Shown piece by piece: positions 26,117-34,963 of a stretch of 64,000 bases of DNA (positions are counted from its first letter, which is position 1; every line of letters starts with the position of its first letter). Below the pieces are notes generated by a model. The model had not been told where the DNA came from. It saw only the letters and a program-made list of their open reading frames with translations, and did no database searches. Origin of the DNA: Enterobacter vonholyi (lineage in GTDB: Bacteria > Pseudomonadota > Gammaproteobacteria > Enterobacterales > Enterobacteriaceae). The position numbers and the translations under genes were made by a program. The stretch covers positions 558,001 through 622,000 of the forward strand of contig NZ_VTUC01000006.1 of assembly GCF_008364555.1 (NCBI RefSeq). Reading direction: 5' to 3'.

Positions 26117-27604
26117 TTACTGCGGATTGACCTTCGCCAGGCTAAACCAGATCCCCACTGCCAGCAACAGCAGCATTCCGCCCGCGCTGCCCAGCGCCAC
26201 GCTGTGGGACGTAATAAACGCGCTTTTCGCCGCCTCAATCACCGGCTCAGCCAGATGCGGCGTCAGGTTCTGCGCCACCTTCATCGCTTCACCAATCGAT
26301 GACGAGGCTTTGTCGACGAGCGAGGCGTTCAGCCCCTGCGGCAGCTCAATCGACGCCGAGAAGCTGCGGGTCAACAGCAGACCAAAAATGGCGATCCCCA
26401 GCCCGGCCCCCATCTCATAGGACATGGTTTCAATCGCCCCCGCTGCGGCGGCTTTCTCCTTCGGCGCGGCAGCCATAATTGCCGAGGTCGAGGCCAGCAG
26501 CGCGCTGGCGGCACTGAAGCCGAGCAGCACCATCAGCCCCCACGCCTGCCACTGCTGCGTGCTGAAGTCGAGCGTCGACAGGCCGATAAAGCTGACGGCG
26601 CTGAGCCCCATGCCGCCGGCCGCGACGATGCGTAGCCCCAAACGCCCAACCAGCACGCCCGCGATCGGCCCGCTGAATCCGCTGGCGACCATCACCGGCA
26701 GCATAAACATGCCCGCTTCAAACGGCGTAAAGCCGTGAACAAACTGCAGCTCCTGGGCCATCAGCAGCTCAAACCCGACCAGGGCAATCATGGCGGTCAT
26801 CGCCATCACCACGCCGCTCAGAATGATGCGGTGACAGAACAGGCGCATGTCGATCATCGGTACGCGGGCGCGAAGCTGAATACGCACAAAGATAAACAAC
26901 AGCACCGAGCCGCTCACCAGCGCGGAAGCCACCAGCCACGGCGACAGCGCGCCTTTTAGCGCGGTTTTGGCGCTGTAGACCAGCAGCAAAATCGCCACGA
27001 TCAGCATGATGGCATGGCTGATATTCAACGGCTGCTCCGGTCGTCCCTGCTGAGGAGGGACAAAACGCGCGGCCAGCGAAACCACCACCAGCACAATCGG
27101 CACGTTGATTAAAAACACCGATCCCCAGTAAAAATGCTCCAGCAGCATACCGCCGATCAGGGGGCCAAACGCCGCCCCGCCGGAACCGACCGCCGCCCAG
27201 ACGCCGAGCGCGATGTTGCGATCTTTCGCGTCGGTAAACAGCGTGCGGATCCCAGCCAGGGTGGCAGGAATGATCATTGCAGCACCGATCGCCAGCGAGG
27301 CGCGCGCCGCGATCAGCCATCCTGCTGAAGGGGCAAACGCTGCCGCCAGCGACGACAAGCCAAATAGCGTACTGCCAATCATGAGCAGTCGTTTAAAACC
27401 AATCCGGTCACCCAGGGCGCCCATCGGCAGCACCATACCCGCCATCACCAGCGAGTAGATATCGATGATCCACAATAATTCGTTACCGCTGGCGCCCAGC
27501 GTCATGCTCAATGTTGGCGCCGCCACGTGCAGCACCGTCGCGTCAATCGCGACCGGAATATACACCAGCACGATAATCACTAACGCTAACCACTGACGAA
27601 ACAT
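26117..27604 (-). CDS. smvA: SmvA, DHA2-type MFS efflux pump
   Basis: A 495-aa inner-membrane proton-driven exporter with 14 predicted helices. The opening M-F-R-Q-W-L-A-L-V-I-I-V-L-V-Y-I-P-V-A-I-D-A and most of the rest are close to Salmonella SmvA, which exports methyl viologen, acriflavine and cationic biocides such as chlorhexidine. The ATG at 27604 has AGGA at correct distance; an ATG five codons upstream overlaps that ribosome site. The divergent TetR gene and a palindrome between them match the smvA/smvR arrangement described in Klebsiella. Placement in the same region as yddG and the OmpD-type porin recalls Salmonella. Confidence 0.94.
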   Translation of the reverse strand: MFRQWLALVIIVLVYIPVAIDATVLHVAAPTLSMTLGASGNELLWIIDIYSLVMAGMVLPMGALGDRIGFKRLLMIGSTLFGLSSLAAAFAPSAGWLIAARASLAIGAAMIIPATLAGIRTLFTDAKDRNIALGVWAAVGSGGAAFGPLIGGMLLEHFYWGSVFLINVPIVLVVVSLAARFVPPQQGRPEQPLNISHAIMLIVAILLLVYSAKTALKGALSPWLVASALVSGSVLLFIFVRIQLRARVPMIDMRLFCHRIILSGVVMAMTAMIALVGFELLMAQELQFVHGFTPFEAGMFMLPVMVASGFSGPIAGVLVGRLGLRIVAAGGMGLSAVSFIGLSTLDFSTQQWQAWGLMVLLGFSAASALLASTSAIMAAAPKEKAAAAGAIETMSYEMGAGLGIAIFGLLLTRSFSASIELPQGLNASLVDKASSSIGEAMKVAQNLTPHLAEPVIEAAKSAFITSHSVALGSAGGMLLLLAVGIWFSLAKVNPQ

Positions 27605-27626
27605 AAATTTCCTTTTCATTTTAAAC

Positions 27627-27642
27627 CTGGACACATGTCCAG
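27627..27642. promoter_or_regulatory. Candidate SmvR operator
   Basis: CTGGACACATGTCCAG is an inverted repeat with perfect 7-base arms (CTGGACA/TGTCCAG) and a 2-base centre, 22 bases upstream of smvA. A second, half-matching copy GTTGAACGCGTGTCCAGC lies at 27661-27678, nearer smvR. Both share the TGTCCAG arm, as expected for a TetR-type regulator controlling both genes. Confidence 0.7.
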
Positions 27643-27720
27643 ATTGCGATCCTACGTAAAGTTGAACGCGTGTCCAGCTTTTTGTTACACTCGTTTCGTT
27701 CCCATTGAGAGTGAGTAACG

Positions 27721-28314
27721 ATGCGATATCTGAGCAAGGATGAACGGCGCGAAGCCATCTTACAGGCCGCCATGCGCGTGGCGCTGGCCGAAGGACTGGC
27801 GGCAATGACGGTACGCCGCGTTGCAGCTGAAGCCGGGGTTGCGACCGGACAGGTTCACCACCATTTTACCTCCGGCGGAGAGCTAAAATCGCTGGCCTTC
27901 GTACGGTTAATTCGCGAGCTGTTAGATGCGGATGTCGCGGGTAAACAGGCCGGATGGCGGGAGCAGCTTCATGACATGCTCGGCAGCGATGACGGCAGGT
28001 TCGAGCCCTATATTCGCCTGTGGCGCGAAGCGCAGATCCTGGCCAGCCGCGATGCCGATATCAAAGGCGCCTATGTGATGACCATGGAGATGTGGCATCA
28101 GGAAACGGTGGCGCTGATCTGTGCGGGAACAGAGGCCGGGGTATTTCGTCCTGGCGATCGGGCGGAAAATATCGCCTGGCGCTTGATTGGCCTGGTATGC
28201 GGTCTTGACGGGATGTATATCTTAAACATGCCCGAAATGGATGAAACCGCGTTTAACAATCATCTGGATAAATTAATCACCCTCGAGTTATTTACTCCCC
28301 CGTCTCAGAAGTGA
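27721..28314 (+). CDS. smvR: SmvR, TetR-family repressor of smvA
   Basis: A 197-aa regulator with the TetR helix-turn-helix at about residues 8-55 (A-I-L-Q-A-A-M-R-V-A-L...V-R-R-V-A-A-E-A-G-V-A-T-G-Q-V-H-H-H-F) and an all-helical ligand domain. It is divergent from smvA with a shared control region containing the palindrome TGGACA-CA-TGTCCA. In Klebsiella, loss of SmvR derepresses smvA and raises chlorhexidine tolerance. The gene here looks intact. It could also sense other cationic compounds. Confidence 0.9.
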   Translation: MRYLSKDERREAILQAAMRVALAEGLAAMTVRRVAAEAGVATGQVHHHFTSGGELKSLAFVRLIRELLDADVAGKQAGWREQLHDMLGSDDGRFEPYIRLWREAQILASRDADIKGAYVMTMEMWHQETVALICAGTEAGVFRPGDRAENIAWRLIGLVCGLDGMYILNMPEMDETAFNNHLDKLITLELFTPPSQK

Positions 28315-28348
28315 AGTTGTCGGGGGCCAACAGCCCCCTCTTTGCGCA

Positions 28349-29194
28349 TTATTTCCCGGCCTGAGGATGTGTATCAAAGCCCGCCATTACCGCCGTTAGC
28401 TCCGCCAGGGAAAATCCGTGTTTTGCATCGTCAACGCCCAGTCCAAAGCGTTCCTGCATCAGCTGATAAAGCGCCTCGGCATCCGGCAAATGGATCTGCT
28501 CCTCCACATGGCCATTCTGCCAGTGGGTAAAGTTGAAGTTGGTCAGCGTCAGCTTGCCGCCGTCCGGCAGATGGCGACACATCAGCAGATGATGACGGAA
28601 ATGCGACTGCGGCCAGTGCGCCGACCAGAAATTCCCCATCACGTAATCGCTGAAATACTGCGTAGTCAGGTCAAACTGGTACATCGACTGCCAGTGCTCG
28701 TGGTGACGGAACTGCAGCACCCAGTCGTTGCCCTCGCTCAGCAGACGGTACAGGCCGTGCGGCGTCTCCTGTTCTTCATTAGCGAGCAGGCGAATCGGCG
28801 CCGTCAGCGTCTGGCCGCCAAACCCGACATCGGCTATCCAGCGCTCACCGTTAAGCTCAACCAGCAGCAGGCGATGCGTGCGCGGCGGCATTTGCGGCGG
28901 ACTCGCTAATACCACGCGTCCCAGCACGCTGCGCACCGTAAATCCGACCTCACGCAATACGCGCTCGAACAGGCCGTTTTGCTCAAAGCAGTAGCCTCCG
29001 CGACGTGCGGTGACCAGCTTGTCAACGAGGCACCGATCGTCAAGCTGGATTTCGCGCGGCAGAACGACATCGATATTCTCAAAAGGGATTGCACAGTTGT
29101 GATGTAAATGCAGCGCGCGCAGGGTATCGATATCCACCCGTGTCGGCTGCGTCCAGCCGATGCGGGCGAAATAGGCGGTCAGGAATGGGGACAT
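28349..29194 (-). CDS. nhoA: NhoA, arylamine N-acetyltransferase
   Basis: A 281-aa cytoplasmic enzyme that transfers acetyl from acetyl-CoA to arylamines, arylhydroxylamines and hydrazines. The catalytic triad is fully visible at the family positions: C69 in R-R-G-G-Y-C-F, H107 in P-P-R-T-H-R and D122 in W-I-A-D-V-G-F-G. Length equals E. coli NhoA. It is divergent from yddH, its neighbour in E. coli as well. Confidence 0.96.
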   Translation of the reverse strand: MSPFLTAYFARIGWTQPTRVDIDTLRALHLHHNCAIPFENIDVVLPREIQLDDRCLVDKLVTARRGGYCFEQNGLFERVLREVGFTVRSVLGRVVLASPPQMPPRTHRLLLVELNGERWIADVGFGGQTLTAPIRLLANEEQETPHGLYRLLSEGNDWVLQFRHHEHWQSMYQFDLTTQYFSDYVMGNFWSAHWPQSHFRHHLLMCRHLPDGGKLTLTNFNFTHWQNGHVEEQIHLPDAEALYQLMQERFGLGVDDAKHGFSLAELTAVMAGFDTHPQAGK

Positions 29195-29302
29195 GCATCA
29201 GTTTCCTTTGATTGTGATGTTCTGTTTATAAACTAATTTTACCCACTCACTTTGATTTACGTGCTTTTTCGCCATAATCATCGGTGTAGATGAGGAGATC
29301 CT

Positions 29303-29875
29303 ATGAGCCACTTTCGCCCTGTTGAATTACGTCATGCCAGCCGTCTGCTGAACCACGGCCCTACTGTGCTTATCACCAGTCGGGATGAAAGCCTCGACAG
29401 ACGTAACGTGATGGCCGCCGCATGGTCAATGCCCGTTGAGTTTGAACCGCCGCGCATCGCGATCGTCGTGGATAAAAGTACCTGGTCACGCGAGCTGATC
29501 GAGCGCAGCGGGAAGTTTGGCATCGTCATCCCCGGCGTGGCGGCGGCAAACTGGACATACGCGGTCGGTAGCGTCAGCGGGCGCGATGAAGACAAATTCA
29601 ACTGCTACGGGATCCCGGTGGTGAACGGTCCTGAGCTTGGCCTGCCGGTGATTGAAGAAAAATGTCTGGCGTGGATGGAGTGTCGGTTACTACCCGTCAC
29701 CTCCGCGGCAGAAAAATACGATACGCTGTTTGGTGAAGTGGTTTCAGCGGCAGCCGATGAACGCGCGTTTGTCGCCGGACGCTGGCAGTTTGACGGGGAT
29801 AAGCTGAATACCCTGCATCATCTTGGGGCCGGGACGTTTGTGGCGAGCGGGAAAATGGTGAAGGCGCTGGATTGA
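29303..29875 (+). CDS. yddH: YddH, flavin reductase-like protein
   Basis: A 190-aa protein of the flavin reductase-like FMN-binding split-barrel family. The segment V-M-A-A-A-W-S-M-P-V-E-F-E-P-P-R-I-A-I-V-V and the later F-N-C-Y-G-I-P-V are typical. It probably binds FMN and reduces it with NAD(P)H. Partner oxygenases are not known for YddH, although the window encodes three FMN-dependent monooxygenases that need reduced flavin. GAGGAG precedes the ATG. Confidence 0.88.
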   Translation: MSHFRPVELRHASRLLNHGPTVLITSRDESLDRRNVMAAAWSMPVEFEPPRIAIVVDKSTWSRELIERSGKFGIVIPGVAAANWTYAVGSVSGRDEDKFNCYGIPVVNGPELGLPVIEEKCLAWMECRLLPVTSAAEKYDTLFGEVVSAAADERAFVAGRWQFDGDKLNTLHHLGAGTFVASGKMVKALD

Positions 29876-29876
29876 G

Positions 29877-29902
29877 AAAACCCTCCCCCAATTGGGAGAG
29901 GG
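29877..29902 (-). terminator. Terminator between yddH and the EF-G paralog
   Basis: CCCTCCCCCAATTGGGAGAGGG contains paired arms CCCTC-CCC and GGG-GAGGG; on the minus strand it is followed by TTTTC, 9 bases after the stop of the EF-G gene. It can serve the minus-strand gene and may also stop yddH transcripts. Confidence 0.7.
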
Positions 29903-29910
29903 TGACCGTA

Positions 29911-32010
29911 TTACTTCGCACGACGCGCAATAATTTCATCCGCAACATTCCGCGGGGCTTCCGCAAAATGATGGAACTCCATCGTATACGTCGCGCGTCC
30001 CTGGGACATCGAGCGCAATGTCGTGGCATAGCCAAACATCTCGGCCAGCGGCACGTCAGCGCGAATAATCTGGCTTCCGTACTGCTCCGCCATCCCCTGC
30101 ACCATACCGCGACGGGAAGAGAGATCGCCCATGATGTTACCGGCGTACTCTTCCGGCGTTTCCACCTCCACATGCATGATCGGCTCAAGGATCACCGGGT
30201 CCGCCCTGCGGGCGCCCTCTTTAAAGCCGAGGATCGCCGCCATGCGGAACGCCATCTCCGAGGAGTCAACGTCATGATACGAGCCAAACGTCAGCGTCGC
30301 TTTGACGTCTACAACCGGATAGCCCGCCAGCACGCCGCTGTTCATCGCTTCCCGCAGCCCTTTCTCAACGGACGGAATATACTCGCGCGGAACCACGCCG
30401 CCCTTAGTGGCATCTTCAAATTTAAAACCACTTCCAGGCTCCAGCGGCTCCAGGCTCAGCACCACATGGCCGTACTGCCCTTTGCCGCCGGACTGACGGA
30501 CAAATTTGCCTTCGATATCCTTCACCGTTTTACGCAGGGTTTCGCGGTAGGTTACCTGCGGACGACCAATGTTCGCTTCGACGCCAAACTCACGCTTCAT
30601 GCGGTCGACGATGATCTCAAGATGTAGCTCACCCATCCCGGAGATAATGGTCTGGCCGGACTCTTCGTCAGTATGCAGGCGGAAAGATGGATCTTCCGCC
30701 GCCAGACGCTGCAGCGCGATCCCCATTTTCTCCTGATCGCCTTTGGTTTTCGGCTCAATCGCCAGCGAAATCACCGGATCCGGGAACTCCATGCGCTCAA
30801 GCGTAATGACGGCGTTCGGATCGGTGAGCGTGTCACCGGTGGTCACGTCTTTCAGCCCCACGCAGGCCGCGATATCCCCGGCGCGCAGTTCGTCCACCTC
30901 GTGACGATCGTTGGCATGCATCAGCACGATACGCCCGATACGCTCTTTCTTCCCTTTCACCGGGTTATACACCGCGTCGCCTTTACGCAGCACGCCAGAG
31001 TACACGCGGATAAAGGTCAGTTGACCAACGTACGGGTCGCTCATCAGCTTGAATGCCAGGGCCGAGAACGGCTCATCATCGCTCGGATGACGCTCCGCGT
31101 GCTGCCCTTTTTCATCCACGCCATCAATAGCAGGCACGTCCAGCGGCGACGGCATAAGCTCAATCACCGCATCGAGCATGCGCTGCACGCCTTTGTTTTT
31201 GAACGCGCTGCCGCACAGCATCGGCTGGATTTCGCCCGAGATAGTGCGAATACGCAACCCTTTGATGATTTCCGCTTCCGACAGATCGCCCGTTTCCAGG
31301 TACTTGTCCATCAGTTCATCGCTGGCTTCCGCAGCCGCAGAGACCATTTTTTCACGCCACTCCTGGGCGGTGCTGACTAAATCATCCGGCACGGGCGCAT
31401 AGGTAAACACCATACCCTGAGTCGCATCGTCCCACAGAATAGTGCGCATCTTGATGAGATCCACCACGCCGGTGAAACGATCTTCTGCACCTACCGGGAT
31501 GACAATCGGCACCGGATTGGCCTTCAGGCGTTCCTGCATCATCCGCACGACGCGGAAGAAATCGGCTCCCGGACGGTCCATTTTGTTAACGAAGGCCAGA
31601 CGCGGGACGTGATATTTATTGGCCTGACGCCAGACGGTTTCCGACTGCGGCTGCACGCCGCCCACAGAGTCATACACCATCACGGCGCCGTCGAGCACGC
31701 GCATGGAACGTTCCACCTCAATGGTGAAATCCACGTGCCCCGGTGTGTCGATGATGTTGATCCGGTGCGGTTCATATCCTCTGTCCATACCCGGCCAGAA
31801 GCAGCTGACGGCCGCCGAGGTAATCGTGATCCCACGCTCTTGCTCCTGCGCCATCCAGTCAGTGGTTGCCGCGCCATCGTGTACTTCACCCAGCTTGTGG
31901 CTCATCCCGGTATAAAACAGGATGCGCTCAGTGGTGGTGGTTTTACCGGCATCGATATGCGCGGAGATACCGATGTTGCGATAACGTTCGAGAGGGATGG
32001 GTCGGGGCAT
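29911..32010 (-). CDS. Second elongation factor G (EF-G paralog)
   Basis: A 699-aa translational GTPase, clearly of the EF-G family but distinct from the E. coli fusA product. G motifs are intact: A-H-I-D-A-G-K-T-T (17-25), R-G-I-T-I-T (59-64), D-T-P-G-H-V-D (88-94), N-K-M-D (142-145) and G-S-A-F. Domain IV retains the S-Y-H-D-V-D-S-S-E tip, so ribosomal translocation chemistry appears preserved. The gene is not flanked by rpsL, rpsG or tufA but stands alone, facing a small ArsR-type regulator. It may be a conditionally made EF-G for a stress, antibiotic or ribosome-recycling role. That role is inferred, not shown. Confidence 0.92.
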   Translation of the reverse strand: MPRPIPLERYRNIGISAHIDAGKTTTTERILFYTGMSHKLGEVHDGAATTDWMAQEQERGITITSAAVSCFWPGMDRGYEPHRINIIDTPGHVDFTIEVERSMRVLDGAVMVYDSVGGVQPQSETVWRQANKYHVPRLAFVNKMDRPGADFFRVVRMMQERLKANPVPIVIPVGAEDRFTGVVDLIKMRTILWDDATQGMVFTYAPVPDDLVSTAQEWREKMVSAAAEASDELMDKYLETGDLSEAEIIKGLRIRTISGEIQPMLCGSAFKNKGVQRMLDAVIELMPSPLDVPAIDGVDEKGQHAERHPSDDEPFSALAFKLMSDPYVGQLTFIRVYSGVLRKGDAVYNPVKGKKERIGRIVLMHANDRHEVDELRAGDIAACVGLKDVTTGDTLTDPNAVITLERMEFPDPVISLAIEPKTKGDQEKMGIALQRLAAEDPSFRLHTDEESGQTIISGMGELHLEIIVDRMKREFGVEANIGRPQVTYRETLRKTVKDIEGKFVRQSGGKGQYGHVVLSLEPLEPGSGFKFEDATKGGVVPREYIPSVEKGLREAMNSGVLAGYPVVDVKATLTFGSYHDVDSSEMAFRMAAILGFKEGARRADPVILEPIMHVEVETPEEYAGNIMGDLSSRRGMVQGMAEQYGSQIIRADVPLAEMFGYATTLRSMSQGRATYTMEFHHFAEAPRNVADEIIARRAK

Positions 32011-32075
32011 GATATTTCCTTAAGTCTTATGACTTGTCTGTGACGACCAGGATGGTCGTGCATTCGTTCGTTTGC

Positions 32076-32090
32076 TATAATAGTCCTATT
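32076..32090. promoter_or_regulatory. Candidate divergent promoter/operator for the EF-G and ArsR genes
   Basis: A perfect -10 hexamer TATAAT (32076-32081, plus strand) overlaps the inverted repeat AATAG-TC-CTATT (32079-32090) in the 160-base space between the two divergent genes. Overlap with a -10 box is what an autoregulating ArsR-type repressor would need. CGACCAGGATGGTCG at 32044-32058 is a second small hairpin nearer the EF-G gene. Confidence 0.4.
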
Positions 32091-32170
32091 GTACGAGTAT
32101 TATCGAACTATTTTTTAATGGTTGACCTATTGTTGATATAGCTCAATCTGACACCATACGCAGGAAAACG

Positions 32171-32470
32171 ATGATCCCAAACCACCCTGAAACTGAACAA
32201 ATACTGCTGGAAAATGTGCTATTTGCCCTCGGCAACCCGCTCCGGCTTGCGATAATTCGCCGGCTGGCCGATGGCAGCGAACTCAGCTGCAACGCGCTGC
32301 GCCCGGAAGATGTGGTGAAGTCCACGATGACCCATCACTGGCGCGTACTGCGCGACAGCGGAGTCATCTGGCAGCGTCCGCAGGGACGCGAAAACATGAT
32401 TTCATTGCGAAGAGACGATCTGGATACCCGCTTTCCGGGACTGATGGCGATCCTGCTGCAGGTTAAGTAA
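32171..32470 (+). CDS. ArsR-type winged-helix regulator
   Basis: A 99-aa protein with the ArsR/SmtB fold: L-G-N-P-L-R-L-A-I-I-R-R-L-A-D-G then the recognition region T-M-T-H-H-W-R-V-L-R-D-S-G-V-I-W and wing Q-R-P-Q-G-R-E-N-M-I-S-L. The cysteine pairs used for metal sensing in ArsR or SmtB are absent (a single Cys at S-C-N-A-L), so it probably does not sense metal. It is divergent from the EF-G paralog and is the likely regulator of it. Its stop overlaps the convergent hypothetical gene by 8 bases. Confidence 0.87.
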   Translation: MIPNHPETEQILLENVLFALGNPLRLAIIRRLADGSELSCNALRPEDVVKSTMTHHWRVLRDSGVIWQRPQGRENMISLRRDDLDTRFPGLMAILLQVK

Positions 32471-33104
32471 TTTGAGTCCCTTCCAGGCGATAGACCGGGA
32501 CCTGCCGGGTTGTTTTGGTCAGCGTATCGAACACCTCGGCGTTGGACGTCACGATCCGCATCCCTGTTTTGCGTAACCGTTGCACATCGGCCGCGATGCG
32601 CTGAATGCCAAACCAGAAAAGTCCGTCGAGCGCGGTTACAGACAGCCCGTTTTCCAGCGCCAGCTTGAGGCGTTCCTTTGGGGCTTTAACCTGCTGGGCA
32701 ATTTGCCGGTAAGGCAGTTCGTTACATCCTGTTGCGTCACTGCGATGGATACGCGTTTTCAGCTGATAGGTAAACTCGTCAGGTATGCCGTCCAGATCCC
32801 TTTTAAGGCTATAGACGCAGCCAAAGCGCTTGCCGTTAAACAGAACATTTTTCTGACTGAGCTGAAGCTCTTTTCTGACAGCGTCAATCAGCTGGGGCGC
32901 GCGGGTGAGGAGCAGCCTGAACGGCAGCTCGAAGCTGGTGACATAATCCACATTAAGCAGCGCGAGACGCAGACGATCCTCTGCACCGGACTGTTGCTCA
33001 CGACACTCCTCCAGCACCTCCGCCCACTGGCGCGTCAGGCGCTCCGGTTCGGCGGCTTCGGTAAGGAGGTATTTTTCAATCTGATAATCAACTCTTCCGG
33101 TCAT
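32463..33104 (-). CDS. Uncharacterised protein with a C-terminal HTH-like segment
   Basis: A 213-aa soluble protein that I do not recognise. The N-terminal two thirds (about 1-130) are helical and charged, without membrane segments or obvious catalytic motif. The C-terminal part (about 148-210: V-T-A-L-D-G-L-F-W-F-G-I-Q-R-I-A-A-D-V-Q-R-L-R-K-T-G then I-V-T-S-N) resembles the small winged helix found in phage-type HTH_39 proteins. It might therefore bind nucleic acid. ATG 33104 is the first good start. It converges on the ArsR-type gene with an 8-base overlap and is otherwise alone. Confidence 0.75.
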   Translation of the reverse strand: MTGRVDYQIEKYLLTEAAEPERLTRQWAEVLEECREQQSGAEDRLRLALLNVDYVTSFELPFRLLLTRAPQLIDAVRKELQLSQKNVLFNGKRFGCVYSLKRDLDGIPDEFTYQLKTRIHRSDATGCNELPYRQIAQQVKAPKERLKLALENGLSVTALDGLFWFGIQRIAADVQRLRKTGMRIVTSNAEVFDTLTKTTRQVPVYRLEGTQIT

Positions 33105-33225
33105 GGTGTGATATCCCGTCGCTGTGGATGCGGTAATTCTATACAGCGCAGGGATATTTATAAAGGACTGAACCGCAGCGACATCCTGAAAATGTCGTTG
33201 CGATTCAGTATCCTGAGCTTTCTGA

Positions 33226-34557
33226 TCAGTGCGCCATAATCCAGCCCATCAGAAGCGTGGCGAAAATCACCGTCGACGCGCCGCCGATGCGGGTGGCGAT
33301 CTGCGCGAACGGCATGAGCGACATCCGGTTAGACGCGGACAAAATGGCCACGTCCCCCGTTCCGCCCAGCCCGCTGTGGCAGCAGGTCACAATGGCCGCT
33401 TCCACAGGATACATATTCAGACGCGACGCAATAACGTAGCCGCTCAGCGCCATCGCAATCACAACTGAACCGCATACCACAACGTATCCCACCGAGAATA
33501 CCGACACCACGCTCTCAAGCGGCACGTATAACATCCCGAGGCCGATCATCAGCGGCCAGACCAGCGCAGCCGAGACGAATTTATAGCAGCTATGCGCGCC
33601 CTGCTCCATTGAGGCCGGGATCACCCTGAAGTATTTACACAGAACGGCAACCAGGATCATCAGCACCGGGCCGGGAATGTGCACCAGTTTTTCAAACAGT
33701 CCGCCGACGATGAAAAACGCGCACACCATCAGTAACCCGCCCCCCATCAGATGAAAATCCGTCTGCTGCGTGCTTTGCGCCCCGGCAAACAGGCTGGCGT
33801 CGTCTTTACTCCGCGTGAGCATGCCATTTCCCGAGAGCGCAGGACGTTTCGCGCCGAGTCGCGCCAGCGAGCCCGCACAAATAATGGCGAAGATATTCCC
33901 AACGACCGCAGCGGGTGCAAGCTGCGCAACGAAGACGTCCGGCGTCTGCCCCAGTATTGCCGAATAGGCCAGGGACAGCGGCAAAATCCCCTCGCCGATC
34001 CCGCCGCCAATGATGGGCACAATGATGAAGAAGAAGGTGTGGTAAGGCGTATAACCAAACAGTGAGCCCACAATGAGGCCGCTCAGCACGGCCATGCATG
34101 TTCCCGCCACCAGCGGAACAAACATGCGCATCATCCCCTGGATCAGCAGCACCCGATTCATCCCCAGAATGCTGCCGACTACCAGGCAGGCGATGACGAA
34201 ATAGAGCAGATTCGCCTCTTTCATCAGCAGATGCACGGTATCAAGGGTATGTTTCCCGAATACGCCAAAATAGACCAGCACGGAGGGGACCATCAGGCAC
34301 AGGATCGCCGGGCCGCCGATATCTTTCAGTACCGGGATTTGACGCCCCACTTTGGCAAACGCGAAACCGAGGGTCATGATGACCGCGAGGCCACCGATCA
34401 TATTTTTCGGCAACAGCCCTGCCCAGGCGGACGTCGCCACAATGGCAGCAATCCCGACGAACAGCATCAACGGGACCGTGCCCACCTCGGTATTGTTGAG
34501 CCCAAAGGCAAAACGCGAGGTAGACAGCTCAGAAGTCGGTACAGGATTATCTTTCAT
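33226..34557 (-). CDS. 2-hydroxycarboxylate (citrate/malate) transporter, 2HCT family
   Basis: A 443-aa inner-membrane secondary transporter of the CitS/CimH/MleP/MaeN family, with about 11 helices. The two reentrant-loop signatures are present: G-G-G-I-G-E-G in the N-terminal half and C-C-H-S-G-L-G-G-T-G-D in the C-terminal half. Sodium- or proton-coupled uptake of malate or citrate is the family function. The divergent AEC-transporter/malic-enzyme operon points to malate here. No citrate lyase genes are nearby, which argues against CitS-type citrate fermentation. Confidence 0.93.
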   Translation of the reverse strand: MKDNPVPTSELSTSRFAFGLNNTEVGTVPLMLFVGIAAIVATSAWAGLLPKNMIGGLAVIMTLGFAFAKVGRQIPVLKDIGGPAILCLMVPSVLVYFGVFGKHTLDTVHLLMKEANLLYFVIACLVVGSILGMNRVLLIQGMMRMFVPLVAGTCMAVLSGLIVGSLFGYTPYHTFFFIIVPIIGGGIGEGILPLSLAYSAILGQTPDVFVAQLAPAAVVGNIFAIICAGSLARLGAKRPALSGNGMLTRSKDDASLFAGAQSTQQTDFHLMGGGLLMVCAFFIVGGLFEKLVHIPGPVLMILVAVLCKYFRVIPASMEQGAHSCYKFVSAALVWPLMIGLGMLYVPLESVVSVFSVGYVVVCGSVVIAMALSGYVIASRLNMYPVEAAIVTCCHSGLGGTGDVAILSASNRMSLMPFAQIATRIGGASTVIFATLLMGWIMAH

Positions 34558-34744
34558 ATAATCACCTGAAAATTGTGTTCGGATATACAGAGAAAGGAAT
34601 AAACTGGAGCTATTCCTGATACGAATAAAAGTTCTTAAATATAAATAAAGACTTAGATGGCCTTTTCTTAAACCAGGCTCAATATGAAATTATCACGAGC
34701 CTGCCAGGAGAAATGTGAACAATACGGCCCTTTGACTTTAAATA

Positions 34745-34763
34745 ACTTAATTCATTATTAAGT
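34745..34763. promoter_or_regulatory. Inverted repeat in the malate-module control region
   Basis: The 406-base divergent gap 34558-34963 is strongly A/T-rich and contains no convincing gene. ACTTAAT and ATTAAGT form a perfect 7-base inverted repeat around TCATT near its middle. DcuR/CitB-type response regulators bind A/T-rich sites of this sort, so it is a candidate operator for the 2HCT transporter and the AEC/malic enzyme operon. No regulator gene is adjacent. Confidence 0.35.
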
Positions 34764-34963
34764 AACTAAAGTTATTTATGGTGACCAGCATCGCTTTATT
34801 GCGCCTTATCAATTTTTAACGAAAGTATTACTTGCTCAACTAATACAACCTTTTTGAAATTAATAAAACCAGAAAGAGTGTGACCCATGTCACTCCTGTG
34901 CTGCTATCTAAGCGATAGATTAGCGCTGCAATAAAACACATAAAATACCCTACAGGAAATACT

